From the NCBI GenBank assembly GCA_946699065.1, contig CAMPDV010001535.1:43291-107290 (forward strand): DNA of 64,000 nt, given 5' to 3'. The notes beneath the pieces were generated by a model, which saw only the letters and a list, made by a program, of their open reading frames with translations, ran no database searches and had not been told where the DNA came from. Every line of letters begins with the position of its first letter. Position 1 is the stretch's first letter. Shown one piece after another: positions 45,636 through 57,668 of the stretch. Made by a program: the position numbers and the translations under genes. The DNA is from Loxodes magnus (taxonomy: Eukaryota > Ciliophora > Karyorelictea > Loxodida > Loxodidae).

Positions 45636-46475
45636 ATGAACTTTGAATCGTTGAACAGCTTATTAGGTGAGCTGATATAGTGTATATTGTATTAAGAGTA
45701 CTATCGTAATAAAGGCCATCATCGTAATTATGCTCCTAATAATAAAAAAGGAAAAATAGAGAGCAATAAATAATCTAAACTTATTAAAAATAAGAGTTAA
45801 ATAAGATCAGAAGAGAAAATGTAAAAATCGCATTAATCCTCTTCATCGTATCAAAGTAATCGACTATAAGGAAACTAGAAAAACTCTTTATAAGTGAGCG
45901 GGAAAATGAATTAATATCAAATAATACGACAAAATGAAGAAAATTTTTTTGCAAGCAGGATAAAATTCTTTACAATCTTTCAGAGAATTAGCTAATTAAT
46001 AATGGATATTGAAAAACTGACCTTAGAAACAACATATTTACGGGAATAATCTACTCAAAATAAATTTTTAACAGAAGAACAACTGTGGCGTTATCCTAAG
46101 ATAATTTAATAAAAGAAATTCCAATTTTTACTGAAGAAACTAAGAGTGATAAAGTAATTAATTAATAGAATAATTAAATAAAATAAGAAAGAACTGAGAC
46201 TATAAGAAGATTGGAAAAACTTGATAGATTTATTCTTCCTTAATTTAAACAGAAATAGAAGATAAGATGTGCTGATTCTGCTATTCTTCGTAGCATCTAA
46301 TAAAACACTGCATTTATAATAGAGTCTACAAAAAAAATTGGAGACAGACGAAACCTAAGTCAGAAGGAGGAATGATTATCAAACTACATAAGGAATGGTT
46401 GAGGAATTTAACCTTGATAAAAACTGGACAACTGAATTCGGTTGAAGTTCCTGGAAAGTAATATTTATTAAATTT
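45636..46475 (+). pseudogene. ORF1-like protein, family A (A2, second copy)
   Basis: Counterpart of 4,756-5,590 with scattered substitutions and indels. The C-TGA-FC knuckle near 46,270 is preserved, which shows the TGA predates the duplication. Decayed. Confidence 0.55.
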
Positions 46476-46496
46476 TTAGTAGATAATAATAATAAA

Positions 46497-47290
46497 ATGA
46501 AAAAAATGGAATAGTCGCTAAAACTTTCTAGGAATTAAGCTAGAAAATAAGTAGCCAAGATACTCAGACAAGAAGAGAAACAAAATGAGTCTAGTTCATC
46601 TTCCCAAGGTAAAATGATGGTGGGACTTTCAAAACAGGAAGAAAAGTAAAGAAAAACTGTACTATTAACAATGGAATAATTTTAGAAACTAAACTAAAAA
46701 TAACGGATTTCGATGAAATAATATTTAACCAAGGGGAAAGAATTCGTGAATTTATGAACACAATTGAAGATCTAAATAATGAAATAATAATATTAAAAAT
46801 TAGTTAATATAAAACAAAGTAGTGACTGAATAAGAACTGTATCTTTAATCTTAATAAAGTTTTAAGGCAACAAATAGAATGATAGTCGAAGATCAATAAC
46901 CTATTATTTAGCAAAATCATATGAATAATGATGAAGATAAAAATTCAGAAATTTTAAAACGAATTGGAATCCTAGAAAGAAAAGTTTTGCCAAAGACTAA
47001 AGAAAGAAAATAAGTTAAAAAATGTTTCTATTGTAAGTCAAAGTATCATTTATTAAATTCTTGCAAGGATTGATGAAGACTAAAAACAAGAGAAGAAAAT
47101 AGAAGATGAAAAGAAATAAATTGACTCTATATCAACTAGTAAGGAATTTATAAAAGAAGAATTTTTACAAACATAGATCTAAACAAGACGTGGTATCCAT
47201 CCACGAAACCAAAATGGTAGCATAAACCTGGTTGAGAGTCCAGGGGAAGGCAAAACATTTTACATTTAGTTTATATATATATATAATAAT
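46497..47290 (+). pseudogene. ORF1-like protein, family A (A3, second copy)
   Basis: Counterpart of 5,618-6,415. It keeps the full ESSSSSQGKMMVG signature (46,585-46,625), which is shortened in copy 1 by a three-base deletion, but it lacks a nine-base AARK-type repeat found there. The knuckle CFYCKSKYHLLNSC and the two-hairpin tail are the same. Confidence 0.6.
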
Positions 47291-47349
47291 AAAAATAACA
47301 TATTCCTAATACTTTTATTTACTAGAAAATCTATATTTATCATAATTCT

Positions 47350-47670
47350 ATGTCTTTTTTGCAGAATTGAAGGTTGCTGATCATCCAACTACTTTAGCAA
47401 ATTTTTATTCTTTAAATAAAAAAGCACCCTCAAACTCTGTAATTTTTGTGTAGAGCGAACAGGCTCCTAAATCAACTCTTAGGCTTGATCATATATTAAC
47501 TAGAGTTCATCTTCAATAGTTTATTATTTCTAAAAGGGGAATTCAAAAATAATAAATTAAAAAATTCCACATATTAGCTTAAATCAGGATTAATATTAAA
47601 TCATTTATAAATAAATCATGGTAAATAAGACACATTTCAAGTAAGCTGAAAAGTGAGAAGAAAAACTAAA
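47350..47670 (-). pseudogene. Inverted MACPF fragment (second copy)
   Basis: Counterpart of 6,480-6,790, the same inverted 5' part of a MACPF gene with the TAG at the conserved Trp position. Dead. Confidence 0.6.
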
Positions 47671-49308
47671 TATTTCATATAAGCCCTTACCAATTCGTTA
47701 TCAAAGATATATATAGAGTATAGTAGTAACTAATGCGCAACATCTATCCTCTGGAAATGAAGTTAAACATAATGATTTGCTATCTACAAGTTATGTTAAA
47801 AGTTAGAATTAGTTAATTCATATAAATAAATTAATGAGAACGGTATAAAAATAGATAATAATAAATAAAAGTGGTTTTTAATAAACAAAAGATAAGCTAA
47901 ATAAGTAATAATTAATTGAAAAGAAAGCAATGCTAATAGCAATCAGTTATCTTCATTAATAATATTAGCAAACAATTCTAATAGATCAAAAACATAATCA
48001 TATAACATAATTAATAAGGGAGATTAGAAAAATAGTGCAAGATAAAGATAAATTATTCTTATTTATTTAGAGAAATTCTTGTTGGGAAGAGTTATATTAA
48101 TTAAGATTAACCAAAATATAAAAAGCTAAGCATAAATTTAATTAAAGCAATATAAATTATTCTTAGCTCTTTTATTTTCTTTTATAAACTCAATTTTAGT
48201 AATCTATTAAATTAGTGTATCTCAAGTAATTCAATAAATGAGTGAAACTTAATTTAAATATTAGAATAAATAAAATATTTACTATTTTAGCTTATTAAAT
48301 AGGCTCATATATAATAATTAGAATTAAGCTTAATTTTTGCTTATTAATAGCCTTATCTTTCTTTAATTACTTAATTATTTTTAATTTATTATTTATTTTA
48401 CTTTTCTATTTCCTTTAAAGTTTTTTCTAGTTCTAAGTTTAAAGTTTAAGCTTATACAATTTAATATCCAGTTATGTTTTGAAATGTTTCTTTTCATAAA
48501 TGTTTCTATATCATAAACTTTCATTAGATCTGAAGATCTTAATAGATTACCTATTCTAAAATTTAGGATTTATAATATAATATTTTGATGATATATTAGA
48601 CATTGATAGCACTAGAGTCTATATACTAAACTGGTTTTGGTTATATTTTAAAGGTGTTTATAAGTGTTCTTTTATATAACTCTTTCTTAAGGATAATGTG
48701 GACTTACTAATTTTATAATATAATTTCCTTATTAATGATTATAATTAAAAAAGCACATCACTTAGTACTTAAGATCTAAAGAAATTATCTCTATTAGATA
48801 AAGAAAGATAATGCTATTTCTCTTTTTACTGTCAGACTTTTATATCTTGAAGTTGTGATTAATTGATGCGTTTTTATGAATAGACCATGTAAGAAATAGA
48901 TTCTAGTCTATTAATGTCTAATATATCCTAAAAAAGATTATATTATAAATCTAAAATTATAGAATCTGTAATCTGATAACTTCTTAAATCTAACCAAAAG
49001 TTACAATATAAAGGAAATAATTATAAATATTTAATATTTCAAATTAATTGCTTAGTATACTATACTTTAGGAACTTCAAGTTCTTACAATTTCAGTTTAA
49101 AATAACAATTAAATATCTATTAAAATAGAAAGAATACAAGTTATTAGAAGTATAAGACTAAAAGAATTTAATTTACTAAAGCAAGCTAATATATTTTGTA
49201 ATCTCTATTAGATTACTTTTATGGTCATTTACTTTTTATTAATCAAGTTTCTATTAAACCTTATATAAAATACATATTTCAACTTTTCATTTTTGTTTCC
49301 ATAAATGA
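47660..49308 (+). pseudogene. Unassigned protein X1 (second copy, frame broken)
   Basis: Counterpart of 6,780-8,441. Indels against copy 1 (one A lost near 48,127; changes near 48,700-48,735, 49,035 and 49,200-49,255) break the single frame repeatedly. Most are in homopolymers, so either decay or assembly error could explain them. The stop-start overlap with the MACPF ATG (49,305) is kept. Confidence 0.35.
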
Positions 49309-50960
49309 AATCCTTGGTGCTTCTCTTCGCTTTTCAGCTCATATGAAGCGTACCTTATTTGCCACGATTTATTGGTAAAGGACTTGACATACACAGTAGC
49401 CACCCTGATTTAAGCTAATATGTGGAATTTTTGAAATTGAACATTTTGAATTCTCCTATTAGAAATAATAAACAACTGAAGATGAGCTCTGGTTAATTCC
49501 TGATTACGCCTAAGAAGTTGATTTAGACACCTGTTCCTTTAATGCCCAAATTTCAGAATATTATGGTGCTATTAAATTTAAAGAGGCAAAAATTGCTAAA
49601 CTTGTCGGCGGATCAACAGCCTTCATTCCGAAAAAACGAAAAAGACATCGAATTATGATAAATATGCCTTTTCTAATAATAAGGATTATTAGAGTAATGT
49701 TGACGACACTTTAAATTATAACATCATTACTATAGAAGTGAAATAAGCTTGCGAAGCTTACTAAATAGCTATAGATTATCTTAATCATAACTTGACCAGC
49801 AGCTTTATTAAATCTTGTCTATTAACTAGTTGATTCTTAAGATCCTAACATCGCTATTAACTAGCTATTCGATAGATATGGTAGCTTTTATGTTTAGTAG
49901 ATCACATATGGTGCCGTTTCAAAAGAGAGATCTGATTTAAAAATAGAAGATTACAAATATTTAGAAAATAGAATATTAACATTAACTTAGCTGCCACTGA
50001 ATCTTTGTAATAGAAAACTAAATAAAATTCTAAAAATAAGAAGATAACTACCAACGATGATTCTCAAAATTCTTAAAGTACTAGCGTTTAAGAATCTATT
50101 GATCTAGCTTTAACTTTTAAGTCTAAGTTATAAATTTACTTCAATCTAAAAAGGTTCAATTCCTAACAGCGACTAATAGGAATGGTATTAAAATGTAAAA
50201 ACTAATCCTACTCCCATAAGGTTTTAAATAAGACCTATATGAGAACTAATTAACAAAGATAATTTTTATAAACTAAATAGCTAATAAATTAACTTACTAT
50301 AGGACTAGTTCTACGATGCTTTTGAGTATAGAGTTATTTTACCTTCAAACACCTGAAATTTACTACAGCTTTGTTAAAAGCTAAGCTTAGGTAGTAAAAA
50401 TAAATGAAATGTAAGATAATATTAATATTACTAATCTAAATGGAAGACCTTAAGAGACCGGAAGTGATTTTATATATCCACAGATGTAAAGTAACTACGA
50501 TATAGACTCAATTACCTTCTTTTTCAGTTAGCTTTCGACATTTACAGGTTGCTATAAAGATAACTATTTCAAGTATATGTTTCTTTAGGGTACTAAAGTT
50601 GTTATAAGGGATTAAGGGGGGTAATTATTTTAAAAAGTCGCTTTAGGGAAAATCTATTCAACTGCTGAAAACTACACTTTTCAGCTGTAAAAAAATGAAA
50701 AGATAACAGCAATGAGGATTCAAGGAGATGGGTACTCTATCCAAAAAATAACAGCAGAAACAAGTTTGCAAAGAAATTTAGTAACTCCATTTTCTACTCA
50801 ACCTCTTTGTAGTTCTGAATCATTTGACTAAAATATAATATTTTAAAACAAGACTTTAATTGGATTTTCAGGCGGATGGAGTTTTTTTAACTAGAACATC
50901 TGGAGATAGAGTTTGCTGAAGTTTTTATACTATGAGTCTTAAATCTAAAACTAATATTTT
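49305..50960 (+). pseudogene. MACPF domain protein, copy 2 (frame broken)
   Basis: Counterpart of 8,438-10,096 with the same two in-frame TGAs, near 49,344 and 50,237. At least five indels separate it from copy 1: one A lost near 49,625, one T gained near 49,815, one A lost near 49,965, two bases lost near 50,127 and one T gained near 50,338. The hallmark region FDRYGSFYV is unchanged. Read literally it cannot make the full protein. All indels are in short homopolymers, so read errors must be excluded first. Confidence 0.65.
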
Positions 50961-51034
50961 ATCTTATTTTAAATAAAAATGGTAGTGTTTACAATTAATA
51001 ATATATAACTATCTTATTTAATCTATTCTATTAT

Positions 51035-52445
51035 ATTTAAACATTTAATCATTCTTTAGAGGAATTTAATTAACTTATTATATGCTCTCCTTCTAGTTTT
51101 CTTAGTAGAATATATCTTTCTTTTGTGCTTATCTTATATCTACAATAAAGTATATAATTCTCAAATTTCTTGTCAATATATAAGTCTATGTTATTGTATT
51201 AAAGTTAAAATATATACCTTAACTAGCAGCATTGAGTTATATGGATTTATTAATTATTCATTTTATAATTTATTACCTTCTTAAAAATAACTGGGAAGCT
51301 CTCTTTCTATTTGAAGCCAGTATGTAGTTGCTTTTAAAAATTTATGCTTGCAGTATCAATTTAACTAAAAGCAAAATCTTAACTGCTATTTATTCACATC
51401 GCTTTATCTCATAAAATTATAGCATGCTAATCATTAAAAGACTTAGTTGGAGGTAAATAAACTATAATATAATTTAGTGCCTTGCTAAGCATACTGAAAA
51501 CATAGTTATAGCTGCTAATTAAAGATTTATTTTGGATCTTCATCAATATTGAAATCTTAAATAGAGAGATAGCAAACTAATACTAATTTTATAGAGTTAA
51601 TTTGTAATTTACAACTAAGAAGGAGAGGATCAATTCATTAGAATCTGATAAATGCAAGTAACTGTAAGAGAGTTATAATTAAATACCTACAGTATTAAAG
51701 CTTATCAAGCTTTAAATAAAGATACATCACAGAAATTGTTAACTTTTATGACTAACTGATTAAAGAGCAATAACCAACTATTTAAGATGTAGCTCTACTT
51801 AAACGTTTCGTGAAACCTTTCTAATTGATAAGCTTACTTTAACTGTTCCTTTACAATAAGACAAGGAATTTAAACTTAAACTTAATCTTAATATTTAGAA
51901 GCTTAGTACTAATAAAATTTAGTTAAATAAGCAATCTTACAGAGTAAATTTAGCTGGTTAGAATTTCTTAAAGCTGGTATAATCAAAATTAAATTTAGAC
52001 TTTACTTTAAATCATTTTAAATAATAACATAATTTAAGAGAAATCTAATCAATTATCAGAAATTTATCCAAGACTTAAGCTGAAAATTCAAGTCTCAAAA
52101 GAAAACATGTGGTATTAAGAACTTGCCTCTATCTAAGCTTTCAACAGTTAAGTATAAAATACTATAGGAGAACAATCAATTAATGCACGATTTTAGTTTA
52201 AATACGCCTTAAATTTTATCAAAATAGATTACTAAAGAAGAATCTTATATGAAATGATCAATGTGAAAGGAAGAGATATATCGATTAATGAGGAATCAAC
52301 TAAAGAAAGTATAGCTAATACATAAATAAAATTAAAATAGATAATAAATTACTAGAATAACCAATAAAAGGAATTTACATTTTAATTTAGTTTTATCGTT
52401 AACACCCTAAGAGTAGATGAGAACTTTTATATATTTAAGAGATGA
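51035..52445 (+). pseudogene. Unassigned gene X2 (second copy)
   Basis: Counterpart of 10,170-11,583 with the same internal frame changes. Its 3' end is better preserved: from about 52,225 one frame reads RRILYEMINVKGRDISINEE through FTFQFSFIVNTLRVDENF to TGA 52,443, whereas copy 1 has lost a G here. Confidence 0.4.
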
Positions 52446-52475
52446 AAAAGGGATTTAATATATAAGCGTTTCTAT

Positions 52476-52790
52476 AATTAAAAAGATGGTGGGAGCTGAG
52501 ATTGACCTTCTGAATCATACTATCTGGTTTTTATGGCTAGGAACAAGTTCCTTTTCTGTCGCTGAGAAAGTCCCTGGTCAAAGTCAACCTTTGCAAAGGA
52601 ACGCCTTCCTCTTGATTATCCACTCCTGGTAAGGGCTTGAAGCCTGGCTGCCCATAGCGATGGAGCTCCCTGGCAGCTGCTTATCGAAAGTAACAGGATA
52701 TCCCCGTTATCCCATGAAGGGAGTGTTGGGGTCGTTAAACTGCAAGAAGTTGCAGTCCAAAAACTCTTTTAGCTTAAAATTAATTAAATT
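52476..52790 (+). mobile_element. SINE-like unit S1 (copy 3), inserted after the duplication
   Basis: It is absent from the equivalent site in copy 1 (about 11,594-11,612). It is flanked by near-identical direct repeats of about 18 bp (52,457-52,475 and 52,791-52,810, core ATATA...CGTTTCT). It is more diverged from the 25.7-kb and 43.3-kb copies than they are from each other, so it comes from a different subfamily. Confidence 0.75.
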
Positions 52791-52899
52791 AATATATATA
52801 CGTTTCTTTATGAGGATTTCTTAGAAGATTTTAATTTTAGGAAAATAAAGATAGGACATTAAGCATTAATCCTATATATAGCAAATAAGTATCCATATA

Positions 52900-54810
52900 A
52901 CAGTTAAATTAAAAAATGATTTTTATATTTTTCAATAAACGAAATCTAAACATAATAAACTTATATTCCTATTGTTTATGAAAAATACCGCATTTATTTC
53001 TAAAGTGCAAATAATCGATGTGAGGATGACTGCTTATTAGTAAAAAATTAACTTTATTTTTCAAAACTTCCTTAACATTTGGAAAATGTTAAAAATGTAA
53101 ATTTACTTACTGCCTCATGTTATAGCAACGAATGAAATGAAAATTTAGATAAAGATATAGCATATAAATACCTCAATAGTATTATAAATTTTAACAGTCA
53201 AATATCTGCTACTTTTGTGGTGACTTAATGCTTTACTTCCTAATTATGATAATAACTAAACTCTAATAAATAAAAATACTAAATAATTCCAGATTTTATA
53301 ATAGCAAATGGATCAATCATTTGAAATAGTTAAGAATCTAGCCTTTTCATCCTTAGACTCATATTTGATGCTATTGCAAATTATTATTTATTAGCAACCT
53401 AGCATTAAATTCTAATTATTTTGCAGATTTTCTAGTTATTCAAGATTCTGGATTAAATACTGATAATTTCCCTTAAAATATTACCTTGAAATAAAATTAA
53501 AAAGATATAGATAAGAAAAATAATGACATTAACTCTAGAAAATGTCAAAATTATAGGATTCACAAACAAGAAACTAATAGTAAAGTGTTTTCTAGGACAT
53601 TTTTAATATTTAATAACTTTACCTCAACACTTTTAAATTTTATGCCAATTTATTTAAAATCTAATTAATTGAAATCCAGAAACTGCACTATATCTTAAAA
53701 TTGGACAAAACATTATTGCAAATTACTAAGTTTTCTTTGAAAATATTACTTAAGAAAAGTAGGATAATATTACATATTAGAGAATTTTTTGCTTACATGG
53801 ATATTATAATTAGGAAGTTACAAGTCTTTATCTGGTTAAAATAAATTTTATAAGCATTTTTTACACAAATTTTGGAAATAGTAAAAAGCAAACAAAAAAA
53901 CATAAATAACTCAGCAAAAAACCTTAAATAATGTTCAAGCAAGCGAAAAACTTAATTGATTGAAAATTTTAAATGAAATGAATTTTAATTCTAGGTAACA
54001 ATGACATTTTATAGAAAATTGAGAGAATTCAGTTTTTGATAAATATTTGAACTTAAGTTAAGAAGAAACTGATACTTCAAATAGAAAAATTGATGAATTA
54101 TATAAAAATAAACCTTTTATCTTAAATAAACTAAGTAAATTTTAAAATAAACCTCTTTTCACTGACTGAGAATTCTAAAAATAATAAAAAATTAGCGAAA
54201 TAATAAAGCCATAGGTAATGCAAAGTGGAATTTATCAAATATGTGAGTGAAGAATTGCAAGTTTTGTCAATAATATTTCAGAACATTTTCTGTATTAAAT
54301 GCAGTGAAGGAATGAATATTCTTCCTATTTTTAAATAAGGATGTAAGATTTCTTGACGATACTAACGTCCATTCTTTTACTAATCTATTTATCAAAAATA
54401 TATGACAAGCAAGTAACTCAATAATTATATAAATACATTTAAGATAGAAATATTTATCATCCAACTTAATTTGGATATATTCGTAAACACTCTAAAACCT
54501 AACAAATTTGAAATATCTAATAAATTATTGATTTACATCATAATTGGTCACATTAATAGCAAGTAATAACTAGCCTAATTGATTTAGTGAAATGTTCGAT
54601 ACTATATCAAGAAGAATACTATTTGCTCATTTAAGAAGACTAAGACTACTCTTAAACTTAATTCTTGCTTTAGATCGTTTTATGGCATCAGTGATGCTAA
54701 TTTTTTTTATTGAGAGTTATTTTGCAAGATAAATTTAAACTAAAACGGAGTTCTATAAGGAAGTAACCTAGATCAAATATTGAAACTTTATAATATGATA
54801 TAGTTACATA
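52900..54810 (+). pseudogene. LINE ORF2 (LINE-2, copy 2), endonuclease part uninterrupted
   Basis: Counterpart of 11,700-14,440 without the family A insertion. The site TTAGATAAAGATATAGCATA (53,146-53,165) runs straight on, and the GDFNA region is at about 53,215-53,235, although one T is lost in TTTTGTGGTGACTTAATG, so the motif is out of frame. The RT palm fragment is at 54,590-54,720. Decayed. Confidence 0.6.
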
Positions 54811-54828
54811 ATAAAAATATGTCAGTAT

Positions 54829-55712
54829 TCAAATCAGGATTTTTCGCGGCTCCAAAATAGCAAAAATTATAGACATCCTAGAGAGGTAGGAAAAGGGCAC
54901 CAAAAAGATCAACCATCAAATTGAATCTCTCACTTCTGAAGAAAAGTATATGAAATTTGTTAAAAGTATTATGCGCTCGGAAGTCTCGAGTCTCATCACA
55001 ACGCAAACTAGTTATGATTAGCTGATAAAGTGACACTGGACCTCCTGGAAAATGTCAAAAAATATAGAAAGCCAATAATAGACTGATGGAAAAACTTGAA
55101 ATTACAGAGGAAATTGAATCGAGACTCATAACTTAAGAAAGAGACCTTAACGCATTTTAAATATTTCACAAGACCAGAACAATTAATTATGGCACATCAA
55201 TAGAAGCAGAAAGAATTTATCAACAAATAGAAGAAAATCAACAAAAATTGCAGCATTAAATGGACCTACAAGAATAAGGAAATTACCAGTGATAATCGAA
55301 GAAGAAAATAACTAAAGATTTAAACCTGAACGAGAAGCAAAGAGATGTATTATTGTAACTCTCGAATGCATATATGGAAAAGATGTTAGAAAACTCAAAA
55401 TTTAAATTAGAATACTGAAATTACTGAAAGAAGTTGGAAAAAGAGTTGAGACAATTCAACTAAAAAGAGAAAGAGAAAGAGAAAGAGAAAGATTATATTG
55501 CAGCAAAAAACGGAAAAATACACAGATAAAGATATCAATCATTATCTAGGCGAAAAAAATACCTAAAGAACATTATGGAATGCAAGGATAAAAGTGTAGA
55601 AACATGTGATTTTTTATATTTAACCACTCTAGAAATCTAGAAGTTGAATGGAAAGAGATTGAAATACCTGCAAGAACACCAAGTATTTAATTTTGTATTT
55701 ATATTTATTATA
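54829..55712 (+). pseudogene. ORF1-like protein, family C (C1, second copy)
   Basis: Counterpart of 14,467-15,360. The knuckle region near 55,345-55,390 has lost one T (ATGTATTATTG for ATGTTATTATTG), so its frame differs. An AGAAAG run is expanded to about four units at 55,465-55,488, a small tandem expansion not in copy 1. Confidence 0.55.
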
Positions 55713-55720
55713 ATAATAAA

Positions 55721-56530
55721 ATGGCACCTAAGAAACAATCCTCTTTTGACTCATTTATTAAAAAATAAGAGAAATAATAAAACCTATCAGAATAAGTTCC
55801 TTAATTAGATTAAGAAAAATAATTTAAGGAAGCTTAACATAATCAATTTATTAGCGAATAACTAAATACAATACGAATTAAAATAACAAAGATAAAGGAT
55901 AGAAAACTAGAAAAATTGATTTAATAGCTGGACTATAATTCACAGCCATAGAAGAAACTTTATATAAAATTTAATTGTAAATAGTAATTAAATTGAAATA
56001 TACTGATAAATAATTATTCAAGAATCCTCCAATATTTTAATTCCTATTTTCTTAATTTTAATATCAAATAAAACAACTTTAAGAAAGGTAAGAATAATAA
56101 CAAACAGTAATTTAAAATCATAAAATTAGTAATCCAGCATTCCAATGGAAAATTAAATCTGAATAATAATAATAAGATATAAGCAAGATTAATTTCTATC
56201 GTAAAAGGATTCGGTGCTATATATGCTAGAAGAATCATTGCTGAAAAAGACGCTGAAAGAAACTTAAATTGAAAGAATTAATAAGAAATAAATATTAGAC
56301 GATTTTTTCTGCTTTTGATTAGCAATGACAGAACTAATATATAGGAAGAAATTTTATAACTCAAAAATATAGGAATATAACAATTGAGAAGAACCAGAAG
56401 AAAAAATGGATCTTGGGAGATAAGGATGACGGACTAACGAAGTCCTACGCAATCCTTTACTTGAAAGAGAACGGTTTCAAATGAAAATTAGCTGTGAAGA
56501 CTCTTCTTAGACTATAAACTTAAAATTATC
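55721..56530 (+). pseudogene. ORF1-like Gln-rich protein, family B (second copy, longer 3' end)
   Basis: Counterpart of 15,367-16,117 that continues past the duplication edge. It keeps FGAIYARRIIAEKD (56,210-56,250), close to the intact copy at 1,794, and a complete tail hairpin GGATGACGGACTAACGAAGTCC-TACGC-AATCC at 56,425-56,456. A frame shift after IPMEN remains. Confidence 0.55.
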
Positions 56531-56589
56531 CTTTTTTTTAATTTAAAAACAATTTTTTGTGCTTATTTTATCATTATTTTATGAAAGAT

Positions 56590-56775
56590 GCCTGATACTA
56601 GGGTCTCTTAGGTTAGCATTCCGATCGCGGCCCTATAGAAGACAAAAATCATTAGGGAATGCTAGCACTGTGGGAGACTTCAACAAGGAATTTTTTAACT
56701 TTAAAATCTTTATTAAAGAGCTTCGCATCATTGAGGTGTTACGTTCTCTATAATTTCATTTATTTATTATTTATA
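56590..56775 (+). repeat. SINE-like unit S5 with shared hairpin tail
   Basis: The head (ATGCCTGATACTAGGGTCTC to GGAATGCTAGCACTGTGG) matches 3,061-3,250 inverted. The tail GAGCTTCGCATCATTGAGGTGTTACGTTCTC at 56,719-56,749 is a diverged form of the common hairpin, followed by (ATTT)n. Confidence 0.55.
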
Positions 56776-57058
56776 AAATATAAAACCTAGCATTTCATGC
56801 TTAATTTAACTTTTCTTAGCCTTTTAAAGTATAAGAGATTTACATTTTTGAAAGCACCATCCAATTAATAACTATCACATTACTTATATACAAATCTTAA
56901 CTAAAATTTACAGAGGAATGAAAAATGTAGTCAAATCTAGCAAATAAAAATTTAACTTTAAGAAATATCGTATTCTAATAATCTTAGTCTTAGTGAGCTT
57001 ATATCTTAAAGACTATTAATTTTCATTAGATTATTTAATAATATTAGGCTTAAATAAA

Positions 57059-57668
57059 ATGGAACTTTTCTTGCAAAAGTCTCTTTTAATAAGATTCATC
57101 TCAACAAAACAAAATTAATAAATAGAAATTAGTTTAAATGTTTTCCTTTTATTGGCGTACAAAAGACATATAATTCAAGAAACTATTTCAATCTATAAAC
57201 TAAGGATTTGTGGTATTATTTTTTAATACGAACTGAATCAGCTATATATCAAAATTTAATTCAATTAACTTTTTTATGCAGAAAGAAATATGATACATTT
57301 GAGGGAATTTTTAACTGTAATCTTAATGTAGACTTTTTTAAGAAATTTAATAATCATAAAATATTTACTGGAAAAGATTGTAAAAGACTAATTTTATGAA
57401 GCTAAAATTATAATAACCAATATTTACAAAAAACTTTGATTAAAGTAGATAAATACAAAAAAAATAAATCAAGAATTATTTAGATCATTATAAGAATTTT
57501 TGAGGACTATAGCGAAAAAAAAATCCTATTAATAGAAATCCATAAAAGATTTAAAAAGCTAATTATGTACTTTTCAAGATGAAAGTGTAAAAGAATCATG
57601 ATTAAAAGCGTAGAAACTTTTAAATTTTGCATAATTTGAATAATTTGCATAATTAAATTATAATAATA
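57059..57668 (+). pseudogene. Family D 5' fragment, then unassigned AT-rich sequence
   Basis: ATG 57,059 opens MELFLQKSLLIRFIS, the start of family D (MESFLQKTSSQKDSS at 37,903), preceded by the same A-run. Similarity ends within about 70 bases. 57,130-57,668 holds protein-like pieces (for example KKYDTFEGIFNCNLNVDFFKK near 57,285) without a recognisable family and is otherwise AT-rich. Confidence 0.35.

Larger units (their letters stand above)
44153..56462. repeat. 12.5-kb segmental duplication, copy 2
   Basis: Matches 3,273-16,113 in the same orientation about 40.9 kb away. It lacks the ORF1 unit found at 11,966-12,788 and has instead a SINE-like unit at 52,476-52,790. The coding frames that are intact in copy 1 (X1, MACPF) carry several one- or two-base indels here. 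Confidence 0.9.
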
